Shown here piece by piece: positions 18,078 to 27,727 of a stretch of DNA of 64,000 nt. Positions within the stretch are counted from its first letter, which is position 1; each line of letters opens with the position of its first letter. This DNA comes from Propionibacteriales bacterium (GTDB lineage: Bacteria; Actinomycetota; Actinomycetes; Propionibacteriales; Nocardioidaceae): assembly GCA_026392415.1 (NCBI GenBank), contig JAPLCC010000052.1:1-64000 (forward strand), given 5' to 3'. The notes below the pieces were generated by a model. That model searched no databases and was not told where the DNA came from. It saw nothing but the letters and a program-made list of their open reading frames with translations. Made by a program: the position numbers and the translations under genes.

Positions 18078-19460
18078 ATGGCCAAGCCGACCCCGCTCAG
18101 CGGGTTTCCCGAGTTCCTGCCTGCACAGCGTCACGTCGAGCTGGAGGTGGTCGCGACCCTGGCGCGCACCTTCGAGCTGCACGGTTTCGCCAACGTCGAG
18201 ACCCGCGCCGTCGAACCCCTCGACCAGTTGCTGCGCAAGGGCGACACGTCCAAGGAGGTCTACGTCCTGCGGCGCCTCCACGAGGAGTCGGGCAAGGACG
18301 CAGGCATCGGCCTGCACTTCGACCTGACGGTGCCGTTCGCGCGCTACGTCCTGGAGAACGCCGGCAAGCTGGAGTTCCCGTTCCGTCGCTACCAGATCCA
18401 GAAGGTGTGGCGAGGAGAGCGGCCGCAGGAGGGGCGCTTCCGCGAGTTCACGCAGGCCGACATCGACATCGTCGGTCGCGACGACCTGCCCTTCCATCAC
18501 GACGTCGAGGTCGCCCGGGTGATGCTGGAGGCTCTCTCTCGCCTCGCCTTCCTGCCCGGGTTCCGGCTCCAGGTCAACAACCGGAAGCTGATCCAGGGCT
18601 TCTACGCCGGCCTCGGGATCTCGGCCGAGGGGATCGACGAGGTCATGCGCCTGGTCGACAAGCTCGACAAGCTCGACCCCGCAAAGGTCCGGGCGCTGCT
18701 GCTCGATGAAGCCGGCGTCAGCGAGGAGCAGGCCGACAAGTGCCTCGCGCTGGCGACGATTCGCACGACTGACGACAGCTTCGTCGACGAGGTGCGCGCG
18801 CTCGGAGTCAAGGATGACCTTCTCGACGAGGGTCTCGACGAGCTCGCGACACTGGTCCGCGCCTGCGCTCCACTGGCCACGGCGTCGGTCCGGATCGTTG
18901 CGGACCTGTCGATCGCACGTGGCCTCGACTACTACACCGGCACGGTCTTCGAGACCCGCCTCGACGGTTTCGAGTCGCTCGGGTCGATCTGTTCGGGCGG
19001 TCGATACGACGCGCTCGCCAGCGACGGACGTACGACGTACCCCGGCGTGGGCATCTCGCTCGGCGTCAGCCGCGTCCTGGTGCCGCTGGTCCAGCGCGGC
19101 ATCCTCACCTCGGACCGTTCGGTGCCGAGCGTGGTGCTGGTGGCTCTCACCAACGAGGACGCTCGTGCCGCGGCCGACGCGACCGCGACGGCGCTGCGTG
19201 CGCGCGACATCCCGTGCGAGGTCGCGCCGACGGCAGCGAAGTTCGGCAAGCAGATCCGGCACGCCGAGCGGCGCGGGATCCCGTACGTCTGGTTCTCCTC
19301 GGCAGCCGAGGACGGCACGATCACGCACGAGGTCAAGGACATCCGCAGCGGAAACCAGGTCGCCGCCGACCCGGCGACGTGGCAGCCTCCCCATCAGGAC
19401 CTGCGCCCGCAGGTCGTGACCCTCTCCACCGACTCCACCACCGAAAAGGAAATCTTGTGA
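18078..19460 (+). CDS. hisS: Histidyl-tRNA synthetase, eukaryote/archaeon-like form
   Basis: Class II synthetase that charges tRNA-His. The 460-aa product has motif 2 region [10 protein letters not shown] (81-90) and [12 protein letters not shown] (122-133), the His-binding [12 protein letters not shown], motif 3 [11 protein letters not shown] and a C-terminal anticodon-binding domain. The first two segments resemble eukaryotic and archaeal HisRS rather than the ELFARGVGE/RYERPQ-type sequences usual in Mycobacterium and Streptomyces. ATG start 4 nt after the upstream stop. The stop overlaps the aspS start. Confidence 0.95.
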   Translation: MAKPTPLSGFPEFLPAQRHVELEVVATLARTFELHGFANVETRAVEPLDQLLRKGDTSKEVYVLRRLHEESGKDAGIGLHFDLTVPFARYVLENAGKLEFPFRRYQIQKVWRGERPQEGRFREFTQADIDIVGRDDLPFHHDVEVARVMLEALSRLAFLPGFRLQVNNRKLIQGFYAGLGISAEGIDEVMRLVDKLDKLDPAKVRALLLDEAGVSEEQADKCLALATIRTTDDSFVDEVRALGVKDDLLDEGLDELATLVRACAPLATASVRIVADLSIARGLDYYTGTVFETRLDGFESLGSICSGGRYDALASDGRTTYPGVGISLGVSRVLVPLVQRGILTSDRSVPSVVLVALTNEDARAAADATATALRARDIPCEVAPTAAKFGKQIRHAERRGIPYVWFSSAAEDGTITHEVKDIRSGNQVAADPATWQPPHQDLRPQVVTLSTDSTTEKEIL

Positions 19461-21244
19461 TCCGCACCCTCCCCATGAGGACGCACAGTGCCGGCGCCCT
19501 GCGCACCGAGCACATCGGCCAGGTAGTCAACCTTGCCGGGTGGGTGGCCAATCGGCGCGATCACGGCGGTGTGGCCTTCATCGACCTGCGCGAGGCCAGC
19601 GGCGTCGTCCAGGTGGTGATCCGCGACGAGGCCGTCGCGCACAGCCTGCGTGCGGAGTTCTGCTTGAAGGTCACCGGTGAGGTGGTCGCCCGGATCGAGG
19701 GCAACGAGAACCCGAACCTGCCCACCGGGGCCATCGAGGTCGTGGCGAGCGACGTCGAGGTGCTCAACGCAGCAGCCCCGCTGCCGTTCCCGATCAGCGA
19801 CCACGTGGAGGTCGGTGAGGAGGTCCGGCTCAAGCACCGCTACCTCGACCTGCGCCGGAGCGGTCCGGCACACGCGTTGCGCCTGCGCAGCAAGGTCAAC
19901 AAGGCGGCGCGCGACGTCCTCGACGAGCACGGCTTCGTGGAGGTCGAGACGCCCACCCTGACCCGCTCCACGCCCGAAGGTGCGCGCGACTTCCTGGTGC
20001 CTGCGCGTCTTGCGCCCGGCAGTTGGTACGCCCTGCCACAGAGCCCGCAGCTGTTCAAGCAGCTGCTGATGGTCGGCGGCCTCGAGCGCTACTACCAGAT
20101 CGCGCGCTGTTACCGCGACGAGGACTTCCGGGCCGACCGGCAGCCGGAGTTCACCCAGCTCGACATCGAGATGAGCTTCGTCGACCAGGAGGACGTCATC
20201 GCCCTCATGGAGGACGTCCTCGCGGCGATGTGGGCCCAGATCGGCCATGACATCCCGCGGCCGATCCAGCGCATCACCTACGCCGACGCGATGGCCCGCT
20301 ACGGCTCCGACAAGCCCGACCTGCGGATGGGCAACGAGCTCGTCGACTGCACGGCGTACTTCAAGGACACGACCTTCCGTGTCTTCCAGGCCGACTACGT
20401 CGGCGCGGTCGTGATGCCCGGGGGAGCGAGCCAGCCGCGCAAGAAGCTGGACGCGTGGCAGGAGTGGGCCAAGCAACGCGGCGCCAAGGGCCTCGCGTAC
20501 GTCCTCGTCACCGAGGACGGCACCCTGGGGGGCCCCGTGGCCAAGAACCTCTCCGAGGCCGAGCAGGCCGGTCTGGCGGCCCATGTGGGCGCACAGCCCG
20601 GCGACTGCATCTTCTTCGGCGCCGGTGCCACCAAGTCGAGCCGTGCCCTGCTGGGTGCGGCCCGCCTGGAGATCGGTCGTCGCTGCGAGCTGATCGACGA
20701 GGACGCCTTCGCCTTCACCTGGGTCGTCGACGCCCCGATGTTCGAGCCGGCTTCTGATGCCGTCGCCTCGGGTGACGTCGCGGTCGGTGCCGGGGCATGG
20801 ACGGCCGTGCACCACGCCTTCACCGGCCCGAAGCCGGAGTTCGCCGACACCTTCGACACCGAACCCGGCAGTGCCCTTGCCTACGCCTACGACATCGTCT
20901 GCAACGGCAGCGAGCTCGGCGGCGGTTCGATCCGGATCCACCGCGAGGACGTGCAGAAGCGCGTCTTCGCCGTGATGGGCATCGGCGAGGACGAGGCGCA
21001 GGAGAAGTTCGGCTTCCTCCTGGACGCCTTCAAGTTCGGTGCACCGCCGCACGGCGGCATCGCCGTCGGCATGGACCGGATCGTCGCGATGCTCGCCAAG
21101 GTGGACTCGATCCGCGACGTGATCGCCTTCCCGAAGTCGGGTGGCGGCTACGACCCGCTGACCGCTGCTCCTGCGCCGATCACCCCCGAACAGCGCAAGG
21201 AAGCCGGTGTCGACGCCCGTCCGGAGGACGAAACCAAGTCCTGA
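19457..21244 (+). CDS. aspS: Aspartyl-tRNA synthetase, bacterial type
   Basis: Class II synthetase that charges tRNA-Asp. The 595-aa product has an N-terminal OB anticodon-binding domain (about 15-110), catalytic motif 2 with [20 protein letters not shown], the bacterial-specific GAD insert (about 300-410) and motif 3 with [10 protein letters not shown]. The GTG at 19457 overlaps the hisS stop and has AAAGGAAAT 6 nt upstream; the frame is open further upstream only as a shadow of hisS. Whether it also charges tRNA-Asn cannot be decided here. Confidence 0.96.
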   Translation: MIRTLPMRTHSAGALRTEHIGQVVNLAGWVANRRDHGGVAFIDLREASGVVQVVIRDEAVAHSLRAEFCLKVTGEVVARIEGNENPNLPTGAIEVVASDVEVLNAAAPLPFPISDHVEVGEEVRLKHRYLDLRRSGPAHALRLRSKVNKAARDVLDEHGFVEVETPTLTRSTPEGARDFLVPARLAPGSWYALPQSPQLFKQLLMVGGLERYYQIARCYRDEDFRADRQPEFTQLDIEMSFVDQEDVIALMEDVLAAMWAQIGHDIPRPIQRITYADAMARYGSDKPDLRMGNELVDCTAYFKDTTFRVFQADYVGAVVMPGGASQPRKKLDAWQEWAKQRGAKGLAYVLVTEDGTLGGPVAKNLSEAEQAGLAAHVGAQPGDCIFFGAGATKSSRALLGAARLEIGRRCELIDEDAFAFTWVVDAPMFEPASDAVASGDVAVGAGAWTAVHHAFTGPKPEFADTFDTEPGSALAYAYDIVCNGSELGGGSIRIHREDVQKRVFAVMGIGEDEAQEKFGFLLDAFKFGAPPHGGIAVGMDRIVAMLAKVDSIRDVIAFPKSGGGYDPLTAAPAPITPEQRKEAGVDARPEDETKS

Positions 21245-21412
21245 CTGCTCAGGTCGGAAGGATTTTCCGGTCGGTCGAGACCAAACCGTTACCGCGTCGC
21301 TATCGCTTTGGCGCAACGTCAGCACCTAATGTCGCTCGCGGTGCCGGGATCGCCCGGTGCTTGGGCGGGGACAGGGTTCCTGCTCGCGCCGAGCAACAGG
21401 ACCTGAGGTGAC
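21245..21412 (+). promoter_or_regulatory. Leader of the peptide ABC transporter operon
   Basis: This 168-nt gap holds a -10-like TAATGT (21327-21332) without a clear -35, and an imperfect long hairpin around 21371-21407 whose 3' side runs into the GAGGTGA ribosome binding site before the ATG at 21413. A role for the hairpin in limiting translation is possible but unproven. No classical terminator follows aspS. Confidence 0.35.
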
Positions 21413-22423
21413 ATGACCGCCACGGCGAGCAACCTCGAGAGCGAGAGCCTGCCCGATCCGACCGGTCACCCGGACGAACTGGATCGCGCAAAGATCGCCG
21501 GAAAGTCGCCCACCAAGCTGGCGATGGAGCGGTTCCGCAAGGACAAGCTCTCGATGGTGTCCTTCATCATCGTGGTGCTCTACCTGGTCGGAGGCATCCT
21601 CGCTCCGTTCCTGGTGTCCTTCGGGTTCCTCGACCCGCGCGGTTACAACCAGGACCTGCTCAACAAGTTCACGCTGCCGGAGGGCTCCTTCGGTGGCATG
21701 AGCTGGAGCCACCCGTTGGGTGTCGAACCCGGCACCGGTCGCGACGTGATGTCCCGCGTGTGGCTGGGCACGACGCTCTCGCTGACCATCGCCCTCATCG
21801 CCAGCCTGCTCGCCATGGCGATCGGCACGGTCCTGGGCATCATCGCCGGCTTCACCGGCGGCATGACCGACAGTGTGATCGGGCGCCTCATCGACCTCAC
21901 GCTGTCGTTCCCCTCGACGCTGATGCTGCTGGCTCTCTCGGCTCCGATGTACGAGGTGCTCACGAAGAACGTGCACGTGCCCGAGGGTGACGTGGCCTGG
22001 GCGACGTACGTCGTGGTCTTCCTGGCGATCTTCGGCTGGCCCCCCATCGCTCGTCTGATCCGTGGTCAGGTCCTGTCGATCCGTGAACGGGAGTTCGTGC
22101 ACGCGGCGACCCTTTTCGGTGCCTCGCGCCGGCGGATGTACTTCAAGGAGATCCTGCCGAACCTGTGGGCGCCGCTGCTGGTGTCCTTCACCTTGCTGCT
22201 CCCGGCCTACATCTCCGCCGAAGCTGCACTGAGCTATCTCGGGGTCAGCATCAAGCCGCCGACCCCGACCCTGGGCAACGTCCTGCGCGACTCGCTCAAC
22301 TACGCGGAGTTCGACTTCGTGTACTTCTTCTCTCCCGCATTCGTGATCGCGTTGATCGTCGTGTGCTTCAACCTGCTGGGCGACGGTCTGCGCGATGCGC
22401 TGGACCCCAAGTCCGGTCGCTGA
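21413..22423 (+). CDS. Peptide/oligopeptide ABC transporter permease, DppC/OppC type
   Basis: Integral membrane subunit of a class 5 (peptide/nickel) importer. The 336-aa product has an N-terminal OppC-type cytosolic segment, about six TM helices and the EAA loop contacting the ATPases at REREFVHAATLFGASRRRMYFKEILP. It starts the cluster, ahead of the solute-binding protein, whereas in most dpp/opp operons the binding protein is first and the two permease genes adjoin. ATG with GAGGTGA just upstream. The substrate, probably peptides, is inferred. Confidence 0.9.
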   Translation: MTATASNLESESLPDPTGHPDELDRAKIAGKSPTKLAMERFRKDKLSMVSFIIVVLYLVGGILAPFLVSFGFLDPRGYNQDLLNKFTLPEGSFGGMSWSHPLGVEPGTGRDVMSRVWLGTTLSLTIALIASLLAMAIGTVLGIIAGFTGGMTDSVIGRLIDLTLSFPSTLMLLALSAPMYEVLTKNVHVPEGDVAWATYVVVFLAIFGWPPIARLIRGQVLSIREREFVHAATLFGASRRRMYFKEILPNLWAPLLVSFTLLLPAYISAEAALSYLGVSIKPPTPTLGNVLRDSLNYAEFDFVYFFSPAFVIALIVVCFNLLGDGLRDALDPKSGR

Positions 22424-22445
22424 ACAACAACAACAAACCCATTGC

Positions 22446-22468
22446 TTCGACGGCAGGTCGCCGTCGAA
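22446..22468 (+). promoter_or_regulatory. Perfect stem-loop before the solute-binding protein gene
   Basis: TTCGACGGC and GCCGTCGAA form a 9-bp perfect stem with a 5-nt loop in the 84-nt gap between the permease and binding-protein genes, just after a short AAC repeat. It may protect the 5' end of a processed binding-protein mRNA. Confidence 0.5.
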
Positions 22469-22507
22469 TGTGCCGCCGCCAGGCGCGTACACACCGAAGG
22501 AGAATTC

Positions 22508-24229
22508 ATGGCCAACACTCGAAAGCGGCTGCTCGCGGCTTCCGCTGCGACTGCCTTGGTGGTCTCTCTCGCTGCCTGCGGTAACGGCAGCAATGACGAC
22601 GACAGCTCGTCCAATGCGGACGGCGAGAAGGGCGGGACCCTGACGTACCTGCTCGCCAGCCCGGTCGGTCACACCGACCCGCACCGCGTCTACGTCGGTC
22701 GTGACATCAGCAACTTCAGTCGCACCGTGTACCGCCAGCTCGTCACGTTCCCCACGGCGACCGACCTCGAGACGGCCAACACGCCTGTTCCCGACCTCGC
22801 GACCGACACCGGTACGTCGAGCGACGGCGGCAAGGTCTGGCAGTTCACGGTCAAGGACGGCGTGAAGTGGCAGGACGGCAAGGAGATCACGTGTGAGGAC
22901 TTCAAGTACGGAGCCTCGCGTGCCTTCGCCAACGACGTCATCACCGGTGGCCCGAACTACCTCCTGAGCTACCTCGACATCCCGACCGACGCCGATGGCG
23001 CCCCGGTCTACAAGGGCCCCTACACCGACAAGGGCCAGGCGGACTTCGACAAGGCCGTCACCTGCGAAGACAAGACCATCACGTACAACTTCAAGAAGGC
23101 GTGGCCGGACTTCCCGCTCGCCATCGCGGCGCTGCACATGCTGGACCCGTACCGCGCGGACCTCGACAAGGGTGAGGGCTCCAACTTCGAGATCTTCTCG
23201 AACGGCCCCTACATGCTCGAGGGCAAGTGGGAAGAGAACAAGGGCGGCACGCTCATCCGCAACCCTGAGTACGACCCCGACACGGACACGACGGACAACC
23301 GCAACGCGTTCCCGGACAAGATCGTCTTCGAGATCGGCAAGACCCCCGAGACGATCAACCAGCTGCTGATCGAGGACAACGCAGAGGTGCAGGCTGCCGT
23401 CACCGGTACCCGCGTCCTTCCGCAGTTCATCGCCAAGGCTTCCGGCCTCGGTGACCGTTACCTCAACGTCGAGTCGCCGTACGTCGACTACCTCGTCCCG
23501 AACACCAAGCGGCTCTCGCTCGAGGTTCGCGAGGCGCTCGCCGTGTCGACCAACGTCAAGGCATGGATCACCGCTGGTGGTGGCGAGCTGTTCTACAAGC
23601 CCGCCGACTCCATCGTGAACCCGGTCGTCCCGGGCTACCAGCCGGTCGAGCAGTTCAAGGACCTGGGCGAGGGTGACCCGGAGGCGGCCAAGGCGATTCT
23701 TGAGGAGGCCGGCGTGAAGATGCCGTACAAGCTCAAGTTCACCTACGACGGTGCCTCGGAGACCGCCGACAAGCAGTCTGCTGCGCTGAAGGAGACGTGG
23801 GACAAGGCTGGCTTCGACGTCACGCTCAACCCGCTGACCGACGCGTACTACCCGACCATCCAGGACCCCAACGCTGACTCCGACGTCACGTGGGCCGGTT
23901 GGGGAGCTGACTGGCCGTCGGCACTGACGGTCACCGCGCCGCTGTTCGACAGCCGCATCAACCTCACGCCCTCGTCCAACAACCAGGACTACGGCAACTA
24001 CAAGAGCGACGAGTTCAACAGCCTCGTCGACGAGGCGCAGGCTGCCGGCACGCTCGAGGAGCAGACCGCAGCGCTCCAGAAGGCGGACGCAGTCCTCGGT
24101 AAGGACTACGCCTACGTCCCGCTCGAGATCTCGCTGTTCAACTGGGTGCACGGGTCGAAGGTCAACTTCGCCACCACCCCGGCGTCCAACGGGTTCCCGG
24201 ACCTGGGTCTGATCAGCGTCACCAAGTGA
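22508..24229 (+). CDS. ABC transporter solute-binding lipoprotein, family 5 (peptide binding)
   Basis: Extracytoplasmic receptor of the importer. The 573-aa product has a lipoprotein signal peptide with lipobox SLAAC (cysteine at about residue 23), an Asp/Ser-rich tether and the long two-lobed family 5 binding fold, including WQFTVKDGVKWQDGKEIT near the N-lobe and YAYVPLEISLFN near the end. The ATG is preceded by GAAGGAGAATTC, a strong ribosome binding site; the frame extends 22 codons upstream without one. Strong hairpins flank the gene on both sides, consistent with production in excess of the permeases. Confidence 0.93.
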   Translation: MANTRKRLLAASAATALVVSLAACGNGSNDDDSSSNADGEKGGTLTYLLASPVGHTDPHRVYVGRDISNFSRTVYRQLVTFPTATDLETANTPVPDLATDTGTSSDGGKVWQFTVKDGVKWQDGKEITCEDFKYGASRAFANDVITGGPNYLLSYLDIPTDADGAPVYKGPYTDKGQADFDKAVTCEDKTITYNFKKAWPDFPLAIAALHMLDPYRADLDKGEGSNFEIFSNGPYMLEGKWEENKGGTLIRNPEYDPDTDTTDNRNAFPDKIVFEIGKTPETINQLLIEDNAEVQAAVTGTRVLPQFIAKASGLGDRYLNVESPYVDYLVPNTKRLSLEVREALAVSTNVKAWITAGGGELFYKPADSIVNPVVPGYQPVEQFKDLGEGDPEAAKAILEEAGVKMPYKLKFTYDGASETADKQSAALKETWDKAGFDVTLNPLTDAYYPTIQDPNADSDVTWAGWGADWPSALTVTAPLFDSRINLTPSSNNQDYGNYKSDEFNSLVDEAQAAGTLEEQTAALQKADAVLGKDYAYVPLEISLFNWVHGSKVNFATTPASNGFPDLGLISVTK

Positions 24230-24255
24230 CCCAGTAGTTCAAAGCACCACCATCC

Positions 24256-24290
24256 CGGCTGGGTGGGGGCGACTCGCCCCCACCCAGCCG
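24256..24290 (+). terminator. 15-bp perfect hairpin after the solute-binding protein gene
   Basis: CGGCTGGGTGGGGGC and its exact complement enclose a 5-nt loop, 26 nt after the binding-protein stop. No T tract follows, and the cluster continues 59 nt later with the second permease. It therefore looks like an internal partial terminator or 3'-end stabiliser that lowers expression of the downstream genes relative to the binding protein. Confidence 0.75.
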
Positions 24291-24348
24291 CGGAACGGCC
24301 CGCCTGGGCCCCTCTTTCCCATGCCAAAGACCTCTTGAGGTGAGTCCT

Positions 24349-25365
24349 GTGCTGGCCTACGTCATCCGTCGCGTCGTCGTCGGCATCGTCATGCTCCTGG
24401 CGATGAGCCTGGTCACGTTCGTCCTGTTCTTCGCTTCGCCGGCCGACCCCGCGCAGTACGCGTGCGGAAAGAACTGCTCGCCGGTCCAGCGCGAACAGGC
24501 CCGCAAGGCCCTGGGGTACGACAAGCCGACTCTCGAGCAGTGGACCAGCTTCATGAAGGGCCTTGCCGTCGGACGCCAGTTCCCGGCCGACGAGGAGCTT
24601 CGCAAGGCAGCCCCGGACAACGTCGTCGACTGCGACGCTCCGTGCTTCGGCTACTCGACCTACAGCATCAAGACCGTCAACGAGATGGTCAGCGAGGCCC
24701 TGCCGGTCACCTTCTCGATCGCGCTCGCCGCGGTGATCCTCTGGATCTTCTTCGGAGTGCTGATCGGCGTCCTGGCCGCGATCACCAAGGGATCGTTCCT
24801 TGATCGCGGCATCGTGGGCACCTCGCTCTTCCTCTATGCCTTTCCTTCCTTCTTCATCGGCACGTTCCTGCTGACCTACATCTCGATCAAGTGGGACGTG
24901 TACCCGTTGCCGGTCTACACCTCGATCGCCGACGGCGGCATCGGTGCCTGGGCCTCCAACCTGTTGCTGCCCGCCGTCACCCTGGCCATGCTCTACATGG
25001 CCGGCTACGTCCGGATGACGCGCGCCTTCGTCCTGGAGTCGCAGGCCGAGGACTACGTCCGGACGGCCAAGGCCAAGGGACTCGCCACGCGGAAGGTGCT
25101 GGTCAAGCACGCACTTCGTGCGGCCCTGACCCCGCTGGTCACCATGGCCGGACTCGACTTCGCCAGCGTCCTGGGCGGCGCGATCATCACCGAGTCGATC
25201 TTCAACTTCAACGGGTTGGGCAAGCTCGCGGTCTCCGCGAGCACCAACTACGACCTGCCCGTGTTGATCGGGATCGTGCTGATCGCGGGTGCTTTCGTGA
25301 TCACCGCGAACATCATCGTCGACATCCTGTACGCCTTCATCGACCCGCGGGTTCGGGTCGGCTAG
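24349..25365 (+). CDS. Peptide/oligopeptide ABC transporter permease, DppB/OppB type
   Basis: Second membrane subunit of the importer. The 338-aa product begins LAYVIRRVVVG, the usual DppB N-terminus, has about six TM helices, a long extracytoplasmic loop with four cysteines (CGKNC, CDAPC) after TM1, and the EAA loop around EDYVRTAKAKGLATRKVLVKHALR. The GTG at 24349 has GAGGTGA 5 nt upstream. An in-frame GTG at 24340 would add three residues but overlaps that site. Confidence 0.9.
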   Translation: MLAYVIRRVVVGIVMLLAMSLVTFVLFFASPADPAQYACGKNCSPVQREQARKALGYDKPTLEQWTSFMKGLAVGRQFPADEELRKAAPDNVVDCDAPCFGYSTYSIKTVNEMVSEALPVTFSIALAAVILWIFFGVLIGVLAAITKGSFLDRGIVGTSLFLYAFPSFFIGTFLLTYISIKWDVYPLPVYTSIADGGIGAWASNLLLPAVTLAMLYMAGYVRMTRAFVLESQAEDYVRTAKAKGLATRKVLVKHALRAALTPLVTMAGLDFASVLGGAIITESIFNFNGLGKLAVSASTNYDLPVLIGIVLIAGAFVITANIIVDILYAFIDPRVRVG

Positions 25366-25368
25366 GAG

Positions 25369-26478
25369 ATGCCTCCCTTGAGCAACGCGCCCACATCCGA
25401 GGCCTACCTCTCGGTCCAGGACCTCAAGGTCCACTTCCCGACGTCCGACGGCATCGTCAAGGCAACCGACGGCCTCTCGTTCGATCTCGAGCGGGGCAAG
25501 ACCCTCGGCATCGTGGGCGAATCGGGTTCCGGCAAGTCCGTCTCGAGCTCGACCATCCTCGGCCTGCACCGGGGCAGCAGCGCGAAGGTCAGCGGCCACA
25601 TCCTCCTCGACGGCGTCGACCTGCTGGAGCTGAGCAACGAGGACATGCGCAAGATGCGTGGCCGCGACGTCTCGATGATCTTCCAGGACCCGCTGTCGGC
25701 GATGCACCCCTACTACACGGTCGGCAACCAGCTCATCGAGGCGTACCGGGTGCACCACAAGGTCTCCAAGAAGGTCGCGAAGGCGCGTGCCATCGAGATG
25801 CTCGACCGGGTGGGCATCCCGAATCCTGACAAGCGGATCGGCGACTTCCCCCACCAGTTCTCCGGCGGCATGCGCCAGCGCGCCATGATCGCGATGGGCC
25901 TGATCAACGACCCCGGACTGCTCATCGCCGACGAGCCGACCACGGCGCTCGACGTGACCGTGCAGGCCCAGATCCTCGATCTGCTCCAGGACCTCCAGCG
26001 CGAGTTCAACTCCGCGGTCATCATCATCACCCACGACCTCGGGGTGGTGGCCGAGATGGCCGACGACGTCCTGGTCATGTACGCCGGCCGAGCGGTCGAG
26101 TACGGCCCCTGCAAGGAAATCCTGACCCACCCGGAGATGCCCTACACCTGGGGTCTGCTGTCCAGCGTCCCGGACGTCTCCGGTGACACCGATGCTCGGC
26201 TCGTGCCGATCCCCGGCAACCCGCCCAGCCTGCTCAACCCGCCCACGGGCTGCGCCTTCCACCCGCGATGCCTGCACCGCGACAAGGTGCCGGGAGACCT
26301 GTGCTCCACCGAGCTGCCGCCCCTGGTGCCCGGCGTGCGTGGTGGCTTCCACACCAAGCGCTGCCACCTGGCGGATCCCGACCGGATCTACGAGACCGAG
26401 GTGCTGCCGGAGATCGCGCCGGACCTGGTGGACGAGATCATTGCCGACAGTGCAGACAATGCAGAAGGTGCCCGATGA
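25369..26478 (+). CDS. Peptide ABC transporter ATP-binding protein, DppD/OppD type
   Basis: Cytosolic ATPase of the importer. The 369-aa product has Walker A GESGSGKS (about 50-57), signature FSGGMRQR (164-171), Walker B LLIADEP (184-190), an H-loop in ITHDLGVV and the C-terminal oligopeptide/dipeptide extension with a Cys-containing cluster ([13 protein letters not shown]...C...KRCHL) typical of Fe-S or zinc-like Dpp/Opp ATPases. The ATG abuts AGGAG; a TTG at 25378, nine bases from AGGAG, is an equally good start. The stop overlaps the next gene by ATGA. Confidence 0.92.
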   Translation: MPPLSNAPTSEAYLSVQDLKVHFPTSDGIVKATDGLSFDLERGKTLGIVGESGSGKSVSSSTILGLHRGSSAKVSGHILLDGVDLLELSNEDMRKMRGRDVSMIFQDPLSAMHPYYTVGNQLIEAYRVHHKVSKKVAKARAIEMLDRVGIPNPDKRIGDFPHQFSGGMRQRAMIAMGLINDPGLLIADEPTTALDVTVQAQILDLLQDLQREFNSAVIIITHDLGVVAEMADDVLVMYAGRAVEYGPCKEILTHPEMPYTWGLLSSVPDVSGDTDARLVPIPGNPPSLLNPPTGCAFHPRCLHRDKVPGDLCSTELPPLVPGVRGGFHTKRCHLADPDRIYETEVLPEIAPDLVDEIIADSADNAEGAR

Positions 26479-27690
26479 CCAACCACGTGCCGCCGACCGC
26501 AGCCTCCGTGCTCGCCGCCGAAGGCAACGCCGCCGCCGTTGCGCCTGAAGGCGCCGAGCCGATCCTGGAGGTCGACAAGCTGCGGATGTACTTCCCGGTG
26601 CGCTCGGCCGGTCTTCTCCGCCGCACGGTCGGCCACGTCCAGGCCGTCGACGGGGTGTCGTTCCAGGTGCTCGCCGGTGGATCCCTCGGTCTCGTCGGTG
26701 AGTCCGGGTGCGGCAAGTCGACCACCGGTCGCCTGATCACGCGCCTGTACGACCCGACCTCGGGTGCGATCCGCTTCGAGGGTCAGGACATCGCGAAGGC
26801 GAAGGCCCGCGAGCTCAAGCCGCTGCGGCGTGACATCCAGATGATCTTCCAGGATCCCTACACCTCGCTGAACCCCCGCCACACGGTCGGCTCGATCATC
26901 GGCGCACCCCTGGCGATCCACAAGATCGTGCCGAAGAAGCAGATCCTGCCCAAGGTGCAGGAGCTGCTCGAGATCGTGGGTCTCAACCCGGAGCACTACA
27001 ACCGCTACCCGCACGAGTTCTCGGGCGGACAGCGCCAACGCATCGGTATCGCCCGGGCCCTGACCCTCCAGCCCAAGCTGCTCGTCGCCGACGAGCATCT
27101 CGGCGCTCGACGTGTCGATCCAGGCGCAGGTGGTGAACCTGCTCCAGGACATCCAGCGCGAGTTCGGCGTCGCGTTCCTTTTCATCGCCCACGACCTCGC
27201 CGTGGTGCGGCACTTCTGCCCCGAGATCGCGGTCATGTACCTCGGCAAGATCGTCGAGATCGGCGACCGGGACTCGATCTACAGCAATGCCCACCACCCG
27301 TACACCCAGGCACTGCTGTCGGCCGTGCCGGACGTGCGCCAGGCGGCGACCGGCGGTCGTCGCGAGCGGATCCGTCTCCAGGGCGACGTGCCGAGCCCGA
27401 TCGACCCGCCGTCGGGCTGCCGGTTCCGGACGCGCTGCCCGATCGCCCAGGAGATCTGCGCCCGGCACGAGCCGCCGTTGCTTCAGATCGGCCAGCGCCA
27501 CAAGGTCGCCTGCCACTTCCCGGGCCGCCTCGGCGAGGCGCCGCGCGAGCCGCTGACCTCGGGCCTGCTGGGCGTCGACGGTGAGGGTCGCCCCGACCCG
27601 GGCGCCAGTCCGAGCACGGACCTGGTCGACCAGCCCGGCTACGCCGATACCTGGTTCGACCTCGACAAGAAGACGATCGGTCGAGCCTGA
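26475..27690 (+). pseudogene. Peptide ABC transporter ATP-binding protein DppF/OppF type, frameshifted
   Basis: The N-terminal part is intact: Walker A GESGCGKS (about 75-82), Q-loop [13 protein letters not shown] and signature FSGGQRQR (182-189). In Walker B the frame runs LLVADE then breaks at 27096: the Pro codon of the expected DEP-x-SALDVS is reduced to a single C, and the sequence resumes one frame over as [16 protein letters not shown] to a normal C-terminus at 27690. The net change equals a 2-base loss. No slippery heptamer is seen, so programmed frameshifting is unlikely. Either the importer lost its second ATPase or this is a sequencing error. Confidence 0.85.
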
Positions 27691-27715
27691 AGCCTTGGCT
27701 GTCGGTACGCCGCCG

Positions 27716-27721
27716 TAGGCT
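27716..27721 (+). promoter_or_regulatory. -10 element of a leaderless rarA promoter
   Basis: TAGGCT lies 6 nt before the GTG start of rarA, with no Shine-Dalgarno sequence in the 37-nt gap. Confidence 0.5.
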
Positions 27722-27727
27722 GACGCC

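Noticed and set aside
18040..18078. Possible T-box leader for hisS/aspS
   Set aside because: hisS starts 4 nt after the upstream gene and aspS overlaps hisS, so there is no room for a T-box. alaS likewise overlaps its neighbour.
21326..24151. A 941-codon open frame on the minus strand opposite the ABC transporter genes
   Set aside because: High-GC coding genes commonly leave long open antisense frames. The plus strand holds two well-recognised transporter genes here, and the minus product is low-complexity with no domain.
27090..27112. Programmed ribosomal frameshift in the second importer ATPase gene
   Set aside because: There is no slippery heptamer or downstream stem at the site, and the damaged residue is a near-invariant Pro in Walker B. 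A mutation or sequencing error explains it better.
26475..27584. Reading the DppF-like gene as a 369-codon protein ending at 27584 in its first frame
   Set aside because: After 27096 that frame gives an Arg/Pro-rich sequence without similarity, while the other frame carries the proper ATPase C-terminus.
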